Source: Chrysaora quinquecirrha
Taxonomy: Eukaryota > Cnidaria > Scyphozoa > Semaeostomeae > Pelagiidae
Assembly (NCBI GenBank): GCA_014526335.1
Contig: JACTAT010000060.1
Coordinates: 912,319 to 976,318 of the forward strand
Direction: 5' to 3'
DNA length: 64,000 nucleotides
Shown: in pieces, positions 11,601-26,600 of the stretch
Layout of the letters: each line of letters starts with the position of its first letter
Numbering within the stretch: position 1 is the first letter of the stretch
Position numbers and translations under genes: made by a program
Notes under the pieces: generated by a model
What the model was told of the DNA's origin: nothing
Seen by the model: only the letters and a program-made list of their open reading frames with translations
Databases searched by the model: none

Positions 11601-14600
11601 AACATGACAAAGAAACGGAAAGCAGAAGTAATCGCGGGACACAGGGGCAAGGAAGCCCTTTGAAAGGCAATAAAACACGATATTTTGGCAAAAATAAAAG
11701 TAATAAGACATTACCGAGTAAATTGGGGAAAGGAAAGTCGAAAAAGAAGACCAAGGATGTTGGGGATCAAAGCGAATTGACATGGGGAGGTGTTGAAATG
11801 TTCTACTCGTCAAAAACAAGCATGGCTTTGGTTGAGGAAGCCGGTTTTGAAAACTCAGAAGTACAACTTAGTACAGAGAACCTACATTATAAAATGATTC
11901 CTGATACAAACAACATTAATCATAAATTGGATTCTCCGTGTTTAAATGGCGAAGAGAATTCTCAGTCAAGCTTAAAGTTTCCGGAGTTTTGTAAACTCGA
12001 ATCTGGAATGGATTTAGGAATATCTGTTGTGGTCAAGAAGCAAGGCCCTTCTTTGGTCTCGAAGCCTTCTGCGAAAATTAAACCTTACACAGTTGTAGAT
12101 TTGTCAACCATGGCTACTCTAAGTCCTGAAGAAGTTGATAATTGTCTAGATAAAGCAACGAAACAAGAAACTATTAAATGGTTAAAATATGGGCAGACAT
12201 GTGAAGAAGATGATGATGATGACGAGGCCCCCTCAGATATCTTACCTCCGAAAAACTTTCGAAAACGCAGCAAAACATGTGATTTTCTCCTGAATAAAAG
12301 TAATAAAGAAACTGTTTCAAATATGGAAGAAACAAGTTGCTCAAAATCAGCAATCTCGAATGGACAAAACGTTGCCAAAGTGTCAAATTATTCCCAGCCT
12401 GGTCATGGCCTAAGTGATGAGGATGATAATAAGGGAAGTTTTCGATGGCGCTCTAAAACTATGCCTGAGAAGTCAGAACTGAAAAATAAAGCAAAAATTG
12501 GTGAGTTTTATTTATTTAATTTTTAATTATTTAATATTTTTTCAAAATTGATTTTATTTCATTTTTAATTGATGATTTTTTCTATGTCACATCAAGTGTG
12601 ATGCCTCAGTAGGGAACCCAATCCTATTTCTTGAATGCAACAATGTCTTGATTGTTTTATTGAATTTTGAGTTCAGATTTCTTTGCAAACTCAATTTAGA
12701 ATGTACATTCATTGTAGAAGCACATTCATTTTATGCAAAATGTGACCTTACTCAGTATGGGACAAACCTTGGCCCTTTTGACTGGAGGAGGGGGCAGTGG
12801 CATAGCAAGACATCAAACACTGGAGACGTGGAGAGGCAAAAGGGTGTGGCCCTGGTTGAAAACTTTCTTTAATGGTCAATTTTTGTCTAAAACAATAGAA
12901 AACAATAGCCCCTATTGTTTGGAAAACAATAGCCTTGAAAGTGAAGGTGAAATGGTGTTTTAGCGCTAGGTGCTAGGATCTCAGTAGTAGGTTAACTAAT
13001 CTGGACCTTGACCCTGTCCGTCACACTACCGTGGCAGGGCTCGAAACCTGACCATACTGAGCTCCTGACACCACTAGTCAGCTGGATTACACCAGGGCGC
13101 TACAGCACCTTCGATGCCTTCAAGGCTTCAGAGCGTAGTGTGCAAAGTTTCTGGTCTGGGGTTGTGGCAAGAAAAATAGGGCATGGTCATAAGGATAAAT
13201 ACCCAATGTTGCCTTCCACACTTTAACATCAGATTTGGCCTTTAAACAAAATCCATCTTGGCAACTGCCCCCCAACCCCCTGCTCCCCTTGGCTACACCA
13301 CTGAAGGGGGGATCATAGACTTAGTATTTTCAATTTTAATTTTTAGTATGTGCAGGTGCCTAAGATTTTAATCTTTTGTGCGGTAACACAAGAACTTCAA
13401 ATTGTTTCATGTCAGGTTGATAAACCTTATCTAGCAATCTCTTGCAGCAATAAATTTCACTCACAATTTTTGTGTCGTGGAAGATAAGATTTAGAGCACT
13501 ATTCATGTGCCTTATCTTAAGCAAAGTTTGACCTTTGTTAGCAAAAAACTTATTATCTTGGTACCCTTATCCAATGAGAAGAGAAAAGTTGAAAGTCATT
13601 TTGCAACGTTATTGAGATTTTAGGTGACCTTCTGGCAATTTTTCTGAGCATCTTCTCTAAGTTTTCCAACCAATACTCCAAGAAAAGGAAAAATATGGAG
13701 ATTAGTGATTCCAACACTCTGTTCATAACCCCAAAATTTAGCAGTGCCACAACACTGTCCAACTTCTTTTCAAAATGCAAATACGTAACTACTGGGAAGG
13801 GCTATGGAAATATCTGCCCACACTTAAAATTTATATATCCCGACCTTTTACCAATTTGAAGAAGTATGCCTATGCCCTTCACCAAAACGTTTTCAATTGG
13901 TAACATCTAATGTCGGTATCCTTGCTGCAAAATCAGAACCGTTTTATTCCAAAATCGTACAATGGAAATGGTTACTGGCATCATTAACTATGCTGATGGG
14001 CACGTCCCGCTATCCGCAATAAACACACGGCCTGCCCGGTCCAAATTAGCAGCACAACTATCTCTATACGTGACCTGCACGTTGTTTGCCTGACATGAAA
14101 ACATGTGATGCGGTGGATTAAAATGCTGATGCATCTTGCGGTAACACGGATTACATATTTGCATTTTGTTTACATCTAATTAATTGCTAGGCGTCGCCGG
14201 GTCAGTGGCATCTCCAAGCTAAAGCCGCACGAAAAGAGTAGCAATTTGTTTTGAGCGAAGTAGTAAGAGAAGTTGATCTGAAATATGTTCACAATTCGGA
14301 GTTTTGTGAATGAGGCAGGCATGTGCTGCCCAAAATAGGACCCTTAGACTCTTCTACTTAAACACGATAAATTAAGCAGGGCTTCCGAGACGCCTATGAG
14401 GCCCCCTCGGGGGGAGGGGAGGAAAAGAAGGCCTGTGGAAATTTTTTTTGACAAGAATTCGAACCCACGCACGATTAAGGTATGCTGCGTCGAGGTCTAC
14501 ATCTACATTACCGTAGCGGCCTACAGGACCGTACCGGTCTAGGGAGTTAATGGGCTACAGCCCAAACATTCACGAGACCCATTGTTTTTGGATATTTATA

Positions 14601-17600
14601 CGATCGCTTATTGTTCCTATTGTTTGAAGAACAATTCAGCCTCCCAAAATTGTTTCTTCCTTTTATTCGGCCCAAGGTCATTGGAGGCGTTCAAGTGTTC
14701 CGATGTTTTCCCTGATAAGGTTCCCTTTCTTAGAATAAAGGTTCTTCCTCTGCATAGATCGTGGTATCAGGAGCTCAATGACGTCGGTATTCGACCCCCA
14801 GTCATAGCAGCATCACCGCCAGGATCGAGGTCTCATTGGTTCGTTTTCTTCGGAGATCCAACGGACTTGCTCTGAAATTCATCTCATTTCACATCGACCA
14901 GTCGGTCTTGACCAGGGCAAATCTTGCTGTTTGAAAATTTCATTAAGGGAAACCGAATTAAGCATTTGTTTCTTGAAAGTACTGTACTTTGATCCTGTTA
15001 TCCGTTTGATATACAATTTCAAGTGATTATTTCACTGCTGCGGTCTATAATCAGGGAAACTCATTTCATTAAATTGTTTTAATTGGACTTCTAACTAGTT
15101 TTCATAGCTTCTGCACGACTTTAATATGAAATTAAATTGCACATGATTTAAGAAATTAACTTTTAAAACAGCAATTTTGATAATTAATCTGCTTAAGTTT
15201 AATGTTAAATGAGGGATTTAGAGAAAATTCCACACGAGTGAACTAAAGATCTGAATTTGGCTGCTCGGATTCTTGTTCATCGTGTTTTTCTCATAGAATA
15301 TTAATGACCATACTGTATTAATTAGCATCATTTCACGCCATGTTCATCGGCATCTTCATTTCATACTGTATTCATTAACATCTTCATTTCATACTGTATT
15401 CATTATAATCTTCATTTAATACCGACTTCATTAGCATCTTCATTTCATACTATGTTCTTAGTCTCTTCACTTCATACCATTAGCATCTTCATTTAAAACT
15501 GCATTAGCATCTTCATTTCATACTGTATTCATTAGCATCTTCATTTCATACTGTATTCCGTAGCTAGCATCTTCATTTCATACTACATTCATTAGCATCT
15601 TCATTTTATACCTTATACTTAGTCTTCATTTAGTGTCTCAATTTCATAATGTATTCATTGGCATCTTCATTTAATGCCTTATTCGTTTGCATCTTTATTT
15701 AATAGCGTATTAATTAGCACATTCATTTCCTACCGTTTTCATTATGAAATGAAGATGCTAATGAATACAGTATGAAACGAAGATGCCAATGAATACTGTA
15801 TTCAATGAAAATACAAATGAATGCGGCACGGAATGAAGATCCTAATGAATTTTTTAAGACACAGAGGCACTAATGCATCAACTATGCAATGAAGTTGCTG
15901 AATAGTAAAGTATAAAGGTTCTAATTAATAAGATCTAACCGAAGTTTGTAGTTAAATAAAGAATACACGAGGAATGCAATCAGTCTCTCCCGTCAGATGG
16001 TTTCAAGAACAAATTCCCTACACGAAAATTGCCAAATAAATCAAATTTCTCTCTTGTCTATAATTGTCAATCATTGAGAGGTGTTGGTCCTTTCAAGGTG
16101 TGGTCAGAGACGGACAAGGGCTAGTCTTATATACTAAGACGGAAAACAGACTAAGTCAACATTTTTCACACTAATGCAAAGTCCTTGTGAGGCAGTGGTT
16201 TTCGTGAGGTAGACGTCAGAGACGGACAAGGACTAGTCTTATATACTAAGACAGAAAACGGTCTAAGTCAACATTTTTTCACACTAACGCAAAGTCCTTG
16301 TGAGGCAGTGGTTTTCGTGAGGCAGTGATCTGAGACGGGAAAGGTGTAGTCTTTCAAGGGTTGAAACGAGTCTCTCCCGTCAGATTGTTTGAAAAACAAA
16401 TATCCTTCCCAAAAATCCCAAATAAATCAAGTTTCTCTCTTGTCTATGATTTTCAATCTTTCACCGTCTGCAAATTAATTGATATTTTTCTATGATTATT
16501 CATAATTGATCAAATTGACGGATTTCGTTGTTTCGTGATCATGCTACTTGCAATAAGAAATCTCTTTCATTTAATATACTGCAATGGTTTTCAATCCTAT
16601 TCAAATAAGGCTATATCCGTATTTGCAAAACATATAGATTATGATGACAATTTTGAGAACATCTGGGCTAAGGTCTGACGCAATTGCTTAGCAAGACAAC
16701 AGGCAAGGCTCTATAATTAAAATCAGGGAGCTTGTAGAAAGCTTCTATAAGCTGCCTGATTAAAATCGTGCTGTGGTGGATATGCACTACTGTGCTGGCT
16801 TATTATAGCGTACTACTTTCCTTCTAGTAGAGTTCTGCGCGCAGGCTAGCGTATTATGCTTGATGTAGTTGGTTTTTATGCTTGATGTGGTGGATTTTGT
16901 GGTTTTTTCTTACTTGATCTATAGATTTTGCTTTGATTTTGAATCCACCAAAGTACGCAAGAACACCACCACATCAAGCATAATAACCCACCAAAGTAGC
17001 AAAGTAGTGCTTATCCACCACTGTACGCGAATAATACCACCACATCTATCATAATAATCCACAACATTAGTGCTTATCCATTGCCGAACGCAAAAAATAC
17101 CACCACATCAAGCATAATAATCCACAACATTAGTGCTTGTCCGCCAATGTGCGTAGAAAATACTACCCTTAGAAGAGCGTATAGATTCGCTAGTGTGTAT
17201 TTGTATAAAAAACAAATCATGATGACAATTTGGAGAACATCTGCCCTAATGTCTGAGGCAATTGCAGAGCAAGATACTTAAGTCAACTCTTTCGGCAGAT
17301 TTTCTTTAATCTTCAATGATATATTCCACAATTCGGAAACCGTAGACTTCGTTTGGACGGACAGCTATTTCGCATTCAAGCACAAAAACTGGGTGTTCGA
17401 ATTTCGTTCCTCGAATTCGTTTCGCTCTATGGAGGCTTCCTCGCTTCCGCAAAGATGGCGGACTTTTCTGCCAGTCCTTTGTTTTCATTGAGGATTTTCG
17501 AAGGGAATTCAACCTCCATGTTCAGAATTCTGGCGCCAAATAAATGCAAACACAAATTCTTAGCCTACTATTTCAAGGCCTGTCATTGCTGCTTTTCGCT

Positions 17601-20600
17601 TGTAGTATAGTAGATTGTTTCGCTTTGTTTCTAAGGTTTATCCCAGGGGTACATCACCTATCGATGGACGGGAATGTGCCGCCGAGATTTTACAGACCCG
17701 CCCACTTATAATGTAAGCCCAGACCCTGTATTATGGGTGATAACAAGAAGGATATGGGCCATGCGCGACGAATATTTTCGACGCGATTTGAACACTTTTC
17801 GGGCTTTAATATGATGAAATTGTTTTTTTTCTTCAATTTCCTACCCTGTTATATGGAAACTTTGCTAAAATCGTACCAATTTTTAGAGCATTTCAGGGCA
17901 AAAACCCACCCATCATACCCGTACCCAAATTATACTAAGTGCCACCCCTCCCCGGGAGGTTTATACACTGAGGAGTGCTGCAGGAAAAAGCTTTGAAGGC
18001 TCAAAGATGATTCCCTTTTTTTCTAATTCATCTATATTTCATTGCTTTGTAGCTGCTACCAATCGGAGTACTTCTGTATCAGGATCACCAGAGAAGAAAC
18101 AAGCGGACACAGACCAATCGTCTGCAAGCGACGATAAAAAGAGCACGACACAGACTGGTGTAAACAGTCAAGGCACCAGTGTGGATCCTTGTAGTAGCTC
18201 ATCTTTAAGCGAGACGCATGATACTGGAATTGGCTCTCAAGATTTCCCACCTTTACCGTCTCCAGAAGAGCTTCAAACAAATGAAATTGAGGTTGGTTTG
18301 AATGGAGATTTATTTAAATAATTTGACTCAAAAGCTGGAAGATTTCGCAGAAGTTGTAAAGAAATTGTTTTCAAATAAATTTCTCTAAAGTCTTCCTTTT
18401 TCAAGAGAAGTGCTCTCGAGAAAGTTTAATTTTTCAAAAGAGATTGAAGTTCAAAAGACCGCACCCTTGCCCCACCTGCCCTTTGTGCAGTTCAAAGAGC
18501 AGTTGTCTTCTGCACCAAACGGAAGAGAAGCTTTGTGTCTTACAAATGCCGTATTATCTTCAAATACTAGGAGTTCTTAGTTGAGCTATTATTACAATTT
18601 ATTATATTTTAGCGGGGAAATTTGGTATATACTGATGGGCCGACTTGTCTAGCACACTGTGGGCCGACTTGGCCGTGGGCCGCCTTGTCTTGTTACCTTG
18701 CAACTACTTATACAGTAGCAGCTATGTTACCTATTTATATCAACTATATTAAACAAATATAGTCTTTATCGTTATAAGATAATTTCTGTTTTTAGATCGA
18801 CCGCAGCTGCACACCTGATTGGCCTCCTGTTCCAACTTCCATGGATGACGTAGGAACTGAAGAGAATACGATCGACGCTCTGAACGGAAAAGAGGCTGCT
18901 GCTATCGAGAATAATGTCACTCGTCCTAAGGAAAATATGAAGACTTCGGCCGAATCAGAGTCGGTCAAACCTCCTGGAATTGATCGCGAAAAAGATGATG
19001 CAAAACAGGACGTTCGCGTTTCCGAATCCGGAAGTAAAACCAAAATTCCAGGAACTTCAAACGAGGAAGTAAAAAGTGAATGTGAAATTCCTGGAACTGA
19101 GCATGAGGAAGTAAAAAGTGAATCCAAAATTCCTGGAACCGAGAATGGGGAAGCGAGAGTTCATGATGCGCATCGGTCGCTTCCTCCTATTCCTGTGGAC
19201 GAAAACAACCCAGAAGTACCATTGTCCTGGGTGACAAAAGCGGCAGTTTTTGGACCTGGTCCGTATATTCCCATGTGTCACCGTGACTCTGACGAAATAC
19301 CGACTGCTCATTTCTATGACGACATTGATAATATCAGAAAGATCGCGCAAGAGAGAGCCATGATGATTAAGAGGCTGCAAGACGAGGAAGAGGCTGAACG
19401 TGGAATTGTGGGAACAGCTGATGTCAGTGAAACGAGAACGAGTCTGGGTGAAATGCCAGATGTAATTCCCAACCTGGGGGAATTGAACCCTGGGATAGAG
19501 GATATTGTAGAATTCGGGAATGAAACTAAGGACATTGGAAAGAAGAAGAAAAAGAGAAAATCTGGAAAAGACAAGAAAGGTAAGGAAGTTTTTCATTTTC
19601 ATCTCTCTTCCATATTAAGAGACATATTGAGAGGGTGCTCGTGGAACGCATGTAAGCATAGAGACAGATAAAGACGCTTTTTCTTGCCAAAAGCGTAACA
19701 AAAGATAAACCACAAATATTAGGAAGTAAACTTTGAAGCTGCCGTAAGTGTATCGGGTAGTATCGAAGTATGTACGATTGCAATAGGTCTGGGTTCAGAT
19801 AGAACTTTCCCGGCAGGACAGATCCCCGATCCGGTTGAAATATGAATTACAAATGTGTTGTTATATCGGATAGTCCCAACTGGTATATATCCGGTCGGAT
19901 GCTATCGAAGTATGACCGATTGCGATAAGGTTTGAGTCCGGATAGATTTTTCCCGGGTAAAATAGATCCGTGTAGCCTCAATCTGGTTGAAATATGAATT
20001 ATAAATATGTTGTTATATCGGATGGTCCCAACTGTTCTTTGATATATTTCCTGGCTTCCTATTGGTTGGATTAGTGGCTGAGGTGAACCACAGATCTTGT
20101 TAAGAACGGAAGGTTTCCAGGTGTTTGAGTAGGGTTTAACTTTGTAGAAGGAAATTATGATTAATTGTTGTATTTAAAGGTTATGGAAAGTGGTAAGTAT
20201 TTCTATTTGATTTATTAGTTAGCTTTTAGGCCTAAAACTTTAAGCAACGTACACGTTTTTTTTATAAGAAAGTGGTTCATAAGAAAGTAGTGCTCAACAT
20301 CTTAAAAGTTTAAGAAAGTTCAACACTGGATTCTTGAAGCTTAAGAAAGTTCTGTTTCATACTTTCACCACTAATGTTCTGTGTGTTACTTTCGCTCTTC
20401 TGTTCAGTCGCTCTTCTTGCTATTAAACGAGTCTAATGATTATTTTCTTTGAAAAGCGTGGTATTTTTGCAATGTATACAGTGTCTTAAACTGTGCATTC
20501 TTAGAAATACTGCATTCCAAAATTTTTGCTAAGAAAGTCACAAGAAAGTTTTAGTACTGAAAACATGAAATATCTAAGAAAGTTTCAATACTGGCCCAAA

Positions 20601-23600
20601 AAAACTTTCTTATAAAGAAAAACGTGTATAGTACCACAGGACAAAAACCTAAGCAACTTTTTAAATTTTTGATAATTTATATCACTGCAAGCAATCGAGG
20701 ATTGATCAATATAGAAGCTATTTCCATTCATTTGTCGTCAAAACTTGCATATCAACTGAGTGTTTCTCGTTAAGTGAGGCATTTCATTGACGGGTTTCTG
20801 TTTAACTTTCAATACAAAGTCTCTATGTGGTAATTATATCAGCAGGGAGAAATGATTCCTGTCATTTTATGTGCAATGTTAGATTTTGCTGTTTTTCTAG
20901 CCTCTATACTATTCTTAGTGCCAAAAGTTACAGTTAAAATTAAGCAACTACTAAGCAACTTTTGCTGCTAAAAGGTGACCATAAAAGGTCCAAAAATAAG
21001 CAACTTTTTGAACTAGTGTTGAGCGAAGTTGCTTATAAAATAAAAACTGCTTGTAATAGAGCAGCTGGAAGCGCTTGGTTAAATATCACTCTGGCTGGCC
21101 CCTAAAGTTCCAAACTTTTCAGTGGAAGTGGGAAAAGTTTGATCTTTGACATAACTATTCAAAGGGCCTTCTTAAAAAATGTGCCATTAAAAATTCAAGA
21201 CAGCTAGCAGGCAAATGTTAAATATCGCTATTAGCGTCATAATGTATTTATATATATATGGTAGGATTTTGCACTTCATGTCCTTTTCCGATGCGGTTTT
21301 GCTCTTGAAAAGTGTCAACTTTTGTACGTTTTTCAACTGATTCTGCCAAACTGAACTTCTATCGTCTTCGTTGGGACGACTACTTGTGGGCCTCGAGCCC
21401 TTACGGGTTGCTCTGCCATTGAGAGAAGTCGTCCTTTAAGCCACAGCTTACGCTTAACCTTAACTATTCACAGAGTAATTCTGCAACTAGTCATACAGCC
21501 CACGTCTTTCCGGTGTGACAATTACCGGAAAAAACCTAAAAACACGTTTTGCTCTCTATAGCTGCGAAAGACGAAGCCAACGAAGACATCAAAGACCTGC
21601 CTGCCGTTTCTAACGAGAAGAAAAACCGTTCAAGATTCGCTAAATTAATCCGAAAGCTATTTTTGTTGAAAATACACTCAATGAACTTTGAACTGGACAT
21701 TTTTGATTGACATTTCTTTTGTTTTAATTTTCGAATTAACTCACTCGGTTTTATGTTTTCGTTGGACTCGCTCGTGCTTATGTATTTTCACTAATTTTTA
21801 TGCTAGTTATGTTATGTTCTGTGAATATTTATCTGTGATCTTTTATCTCGTGAATTCTGCGCAAAATATCAACAGGTTATGGGCCCAGCGTACGACTGAA
21901 GTTAGTGTAATCTGAGAATCTGAATTGTTTTGAAAAAGCAAGTGGCTGTTTGTGTGATTCTTGCAAAGAAACATGGCGTCAGAAATAAAGATAAATATTG
22001 TTCCACTCAAGGGCTCAAATTATCCAACTTGGAAAGTACAATGTAGAATGGCTCTAATGAGAGATGGACTTTGGGGTATTGTAGATGGAACGGAAGCAGA
22101 ACCTCTTCAAACGGAAGTAGAAAAACATGCAAAGTATGTTACGAAGAAAAACAGAGCGTTGGCAACAATCGTCCTCTCAGTGGAACCGACATTATTGTAT
22201 CTACTGGGTGATCCTCAAGATCCTGTGATAGTCTGGAAGAAACTAGCAGACCAGTTTCAGAAGAAAACTTGGGCAAACAAATTGGCCCTAAGGAGGAAGC
22301 TGTATTCTTTGCGGTTGACTGAAAATCAGTCTGTCCAGCATCACATCAAGGCGATGACAGAAGTGTTTGAAGAACTGTCAATCGTTGGTGATCCAATTAA
22401 GGAGGAAGACCGTGTTGTCCATTTATTAGCAAGCCTGCCTGCGTCATACGATGTCTTGGTGACAGCTCTAGAAGCGAATGAAGACGTGCCTAAAATGGAA
22501 ATAGTAACAGAGCGGCTTTTGCGTGAAGAATTAAAATTAAAAGAAAAGAAGCCTGCGGAGCAAATGCTGGTGATGCGAAGGCGCTGATGTCAAAACAGGC
22601 TAGAAAGAAAGGTCCAAGATGCAATCATTGTGGAAAAATTGGCCATATAAAGAGAAATTGTTATGAGCTTCAGAACAAAAAGGAAGAATCTGGTTTCAAG
22701 AAAAAGCCTCATAAAGCATATACTACTGTTGAAAGGTCTCAACGCAACGAAAGGGACTCTGACAGTGATGTGGTGGGCTTGGTAGCAAATGAAGCAGCAC
22801 TCAGTTCTACACATAATAATAAAAAGTATGGCTGGATCATTGATTCTGGGGCAACTAGCCACATGTGCCACGAATCAGATGCATTTATTGAGTGTGTAAA
22901 ATTAACCAAGCCTCAAGAGATATCACTTGGTGATGGAACTGTAGTCAAAGCTACAGGAAAAGGCACAGTATTGCTGGATATTTTAATTGGTCAAGATCAA
23001 ATCCAAAAATGCAAGCTTAACGATGTGCTGTTTATACCAGAGCTTTCGTACAATCTCGTCAGTGTATCAAGAATCACAAAGTTGGGAAAGTCAATAAAGT
23101 TTGTAGCATCCGAATGCATAATCCTGGATGAGAACCAGAAGACCATCGCTACAGCAAAGCAAATGGGAAGTCTGTACTATCTGAATGTTGTTCATCGAAG
23201 TGAAGCAGTTCATGTTGCTGCGAAAGATGCAAATGAAACAATGTGGCACAGACGTTATGGCCATGTTGGATTCAGGAATTTGGAAATTCTAGCAGCCAAT
23301 GAAATGGTGGATGGCTTTGATTACCAAAAGTCTAGTGCCTCAAAGTTTTGTGAGCCATGTATCAATGGTAAACACCATAGAAGCCAATTCCCAGCAGAAA
23401 GTGGAAAAAGGGCAACTGAAATTCTTGAGCTGGTACACAGTGATGTATGTGGGAAGCTTGAAACAAAGTCACTCAGTGGAGCTGAGTACTTTGTAACATT
23501 CATTGACGATAAGTCAAGGCATGTATGGATATACATGCTGAAACAGAAAAGCGAAGTATTTGCCAAATTCCTTGAATGGAAAGTTATGGTTGAAAAGGCC

Positions 23601-26600
23601 ACTGGAAAATCAGTCAAGACACTTCGAACAGACAATGGTGGTGAATACACTTCAAAAGAGTTTCAAAACTACTTGAAGAACAATGGAATCAGTCACCAAT
23701 TAACTGTGCCGAAAACTCCAGAGCAAAATGGTGTTGCTGAAAGATTCAACAGGACACTAGTAGAAATGGTTCGTGCTATGTTGTCTGATTCAGGTCTAGA
23801 AAAGAAATTCTGGGCAGAAGCACTCTCAACAGCTGGTTATCTCAGAAACAGGAGTGTAACTACTGCAGTAAATGGAATGACACCACATGAAGCATTCACT
23901 GGAGAAAAGCCAAGTGTACAGCATCTAAAAGTCTTTGGTTGTGATGCATACATTCATGTACCCAAAGATGAGAGAAAAAAGCTTGATGCTAAAGCAAAGA
24001 AGTGTACATTGCTTGGGTATGGCACTGAAACCAAAGGTTATCGTCTGTATAATCATGAAAGCTGCAGAGTTTTCTATAGCAGAGATGTCATCTTCAATGA
24101 GCTAAAGGAAGCAAAACAGTCTGAAGAAGTTGTTGAAAATGAAATGACAGAGTCTGGCAAACACACTGTTGAATTAGAGATCAAAAACGAAGAAGAAATG
24201 ATCGAAGAAACAGTTCAGAACCAGGCAAATTCAACAGAAGAAAGTTTACGCAGATCTGAAAGATTAAGACGTCCTACAGACTTCTATGGCGTGAGAGTCA
24301 ACATTGCAGATGGTGAGCCACGTGAGCCAAGAACGGTAACTGAGGCTAGAGCCAGCCCACAGCACAAGGAGTGGGAGAATGCAATGGATAGTGAGATGAA
24401 ATCACTGAAACAAAATGATGTATGGGACCTTGTGGAGCTGCCAAGTGGAAAGTCTACAGTTGGCAGCAAATGGGTTTTCAAAACGAAATCAGATGCTGAA
24501 GGACGAGTTGAGAGATACAAGGCTCGACTCGTAGCACAAGGCTTCACACAGAGATACGGACATGACTACGATGAAACCTTCTGTCCTGTGGTAAGGTTTG
24601 AATCAGTCCGTACAGTCATAGCTTTAGCTGCTAAGCACGGTCTAAAGCTACACCAAATGGACATCACTACTGCTTTCCTGAATGGTGAATTAAAAGAATG
24701 CATTTACATGAAGCAGCCAGAAGGTTTTGCAGTGAGTGGAAAAGAGAAGCTGGTTTGCAAGTTGAAGAAAAGCCTTTATGGGCTGAAGCAATCACCCAGG
24801 TGCTGGAACGAGGCGCTGGATAAACATCTGAAGACGATGGGATTTCAACAAGCAACCAGTGATCCTTGTATATACACCGCTTCAGGAGGAGAAATTTTCC
24901 TGATTGCAGTCTATGTCGACGATATTATTCTGGCGGGAAAATCTCACGAACGAATGAAAGAAGTAAAGAGAGCAATTGCAGACAAGTTCGCAGTGAGAGA
25001 CATGGGCGAATTACATCACTTCCTAGGCGTGAAAATCGTCCAAAACAAGGACTCCGGTGATATCTGGATTGGCCAGGAAGCATATACAAGAGAATTGCTG
25101 AAGAAATTCAAGATGGAAGAATCGAAGCCCATGTCGACTCCCGTTGAGATCGGATCCAATCTTGTGAAAGCAAGTAATGAAGATGATCTGTTTGACGAAG
25201 AAACATACCAATCTGCCGTTGGTAGCTTGCTGTATTTGTCAACCAGAACAAGACCTGACATCGCTTACTCTGTAAGCAGTGCAGCACGTTTCTCTGCAAA
25301 GCCAACAAAGGAGCATTGGACAGCCGTAAAAAGAATCTTTAGATACCTAAATGGTACAGTCAATCTTGGCTTGGTATATAGTAAAGACAAAGAACAAGAG
25401 TGTCAAGGATATAGTGATGCTGACTGGGCTGGTGATCTTGGAGATAGAAAGTCTACTTCAGGCTATATATTCAAGTTAAGTGGCGGTGCTATCAGCTGGA
25501 GAAGCAAGAAGCAGAGTTGTGTAGCTTTATCCACGGCTGAAGCAGAATATATTGCACTTGCAAGTGCAGCTCAAGAAAGTGTGTGGCTACAAGAGCTCCT
25601 GACAAGCTTGAAAGAAACAAAAATCAAGCCCACAACTATCTACGAAGACAATCAATCGGCAATTTGCTTGGCTAAAAATCCTCAGTACCATGGTCGAGCC
25701 AAGCATATAGACATAAAATATCACTTTGTAAGGGAAAGAGTTGCAGCTGGTGACATCAAGCTCGAATTCTGCAAGTCCCAAGACATGATAGCTGATATTT
25801 TCACCAAAGGACTAAGCAGTCCTCAGTTCACAAAACTGAGAGAGATGCTGGGAATGAAATCTTCGTTTGGCTAGTTCATGGAGTGAGGAGGAGTGTTGAA
25901 AATACACTCAATGAACTTTGAACTGGACATTTTTTGATTGACATTCCTTTTGTTTTTAACTTTCGAATTAACTCACTCGGTTTTATGTTTTTCGTTGGAC
26001 TCGCTCGTGCTTATGTATTCACTAATTTTTATGCTAGTTATGTTATGTTCTGTGAATATTTATCTGTGATCTTTTTTCTCGTGAATTCTGCGCAAAATAT
26101 CAACAAATTTCTGACCTGACTGACTGACTGACTGTCTGACTGACTGACTGACTGACTGACTGACTGACTGACTGACTGACTGACTGACTGACTGACTGAC
26201 TGACTGACTGACTGACTGACTGACTGACTGACTGACTGACTGACGGACTGACTGACTGACTGACTCCAATGGTGCTCTTCCCATCAATTAATGTTTTGAC
26301 CGATTTTTCATCCATGAATTCTTATTCCTGTTCTCAACTCTCCCCCGTGCTAGAATTGATATATTAGGAACGCTTTTCCGCAATCCTTCGTGGACAAACT
26401 CTAAACTAAAAGAAAATAAAGGGAAAGAACTTGAAAATATAACTACCAGTTGCAGATAAAAATGCCCATATCCCCGATTATATTGTTGAACTCATTTTGT
26501 TGTGTAAATATAAGAATTGTCAAGATAAGTGATGATTTTCATGTTGAATAGCTTTTGGCCTAGGCCTACTTTCATGTCTAAAACATACAACGGCGGTTGG

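Larger units (their letters stand above)
21664..26105 (+). mobile_element. Ty1/copia LTR retrotransposon, nearly intact
   Basis: Two LTRs of 211 and 212 bp with TG...CA ends, a primer site, gag, a single pol frame in PR-IN-RT-RH order (Copia order) and a purine tract. Flanks ATTTT (21659-21663) and AATTT (26106-26110) are a probable 5-bp target duplication with one mismatch. The LTRs differ mainly by homopolymer indels, so the insertion looks young. It is in the same orientation as the host gene. Confidence 0.95.

Noticed and set aside
14582..14875. 97-codon frame in the 5.5-kb intron
   Set aside because: No recognisable domain, no splice context and no similarity to neighbours; probably chance.
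21366..21436. Small hairpin (GGACGACT ... AGTCGTCC) as a possible ncRNA
   Set aside because: An eight-base stem over a 50-base loop is weak and no second copy or promoter element is seen.
26060..26315. Ser-Gln-Ser-Val repeat protein on the minus strand
   Set aside because: It is the (CTGA)n microsatellite read in frame.
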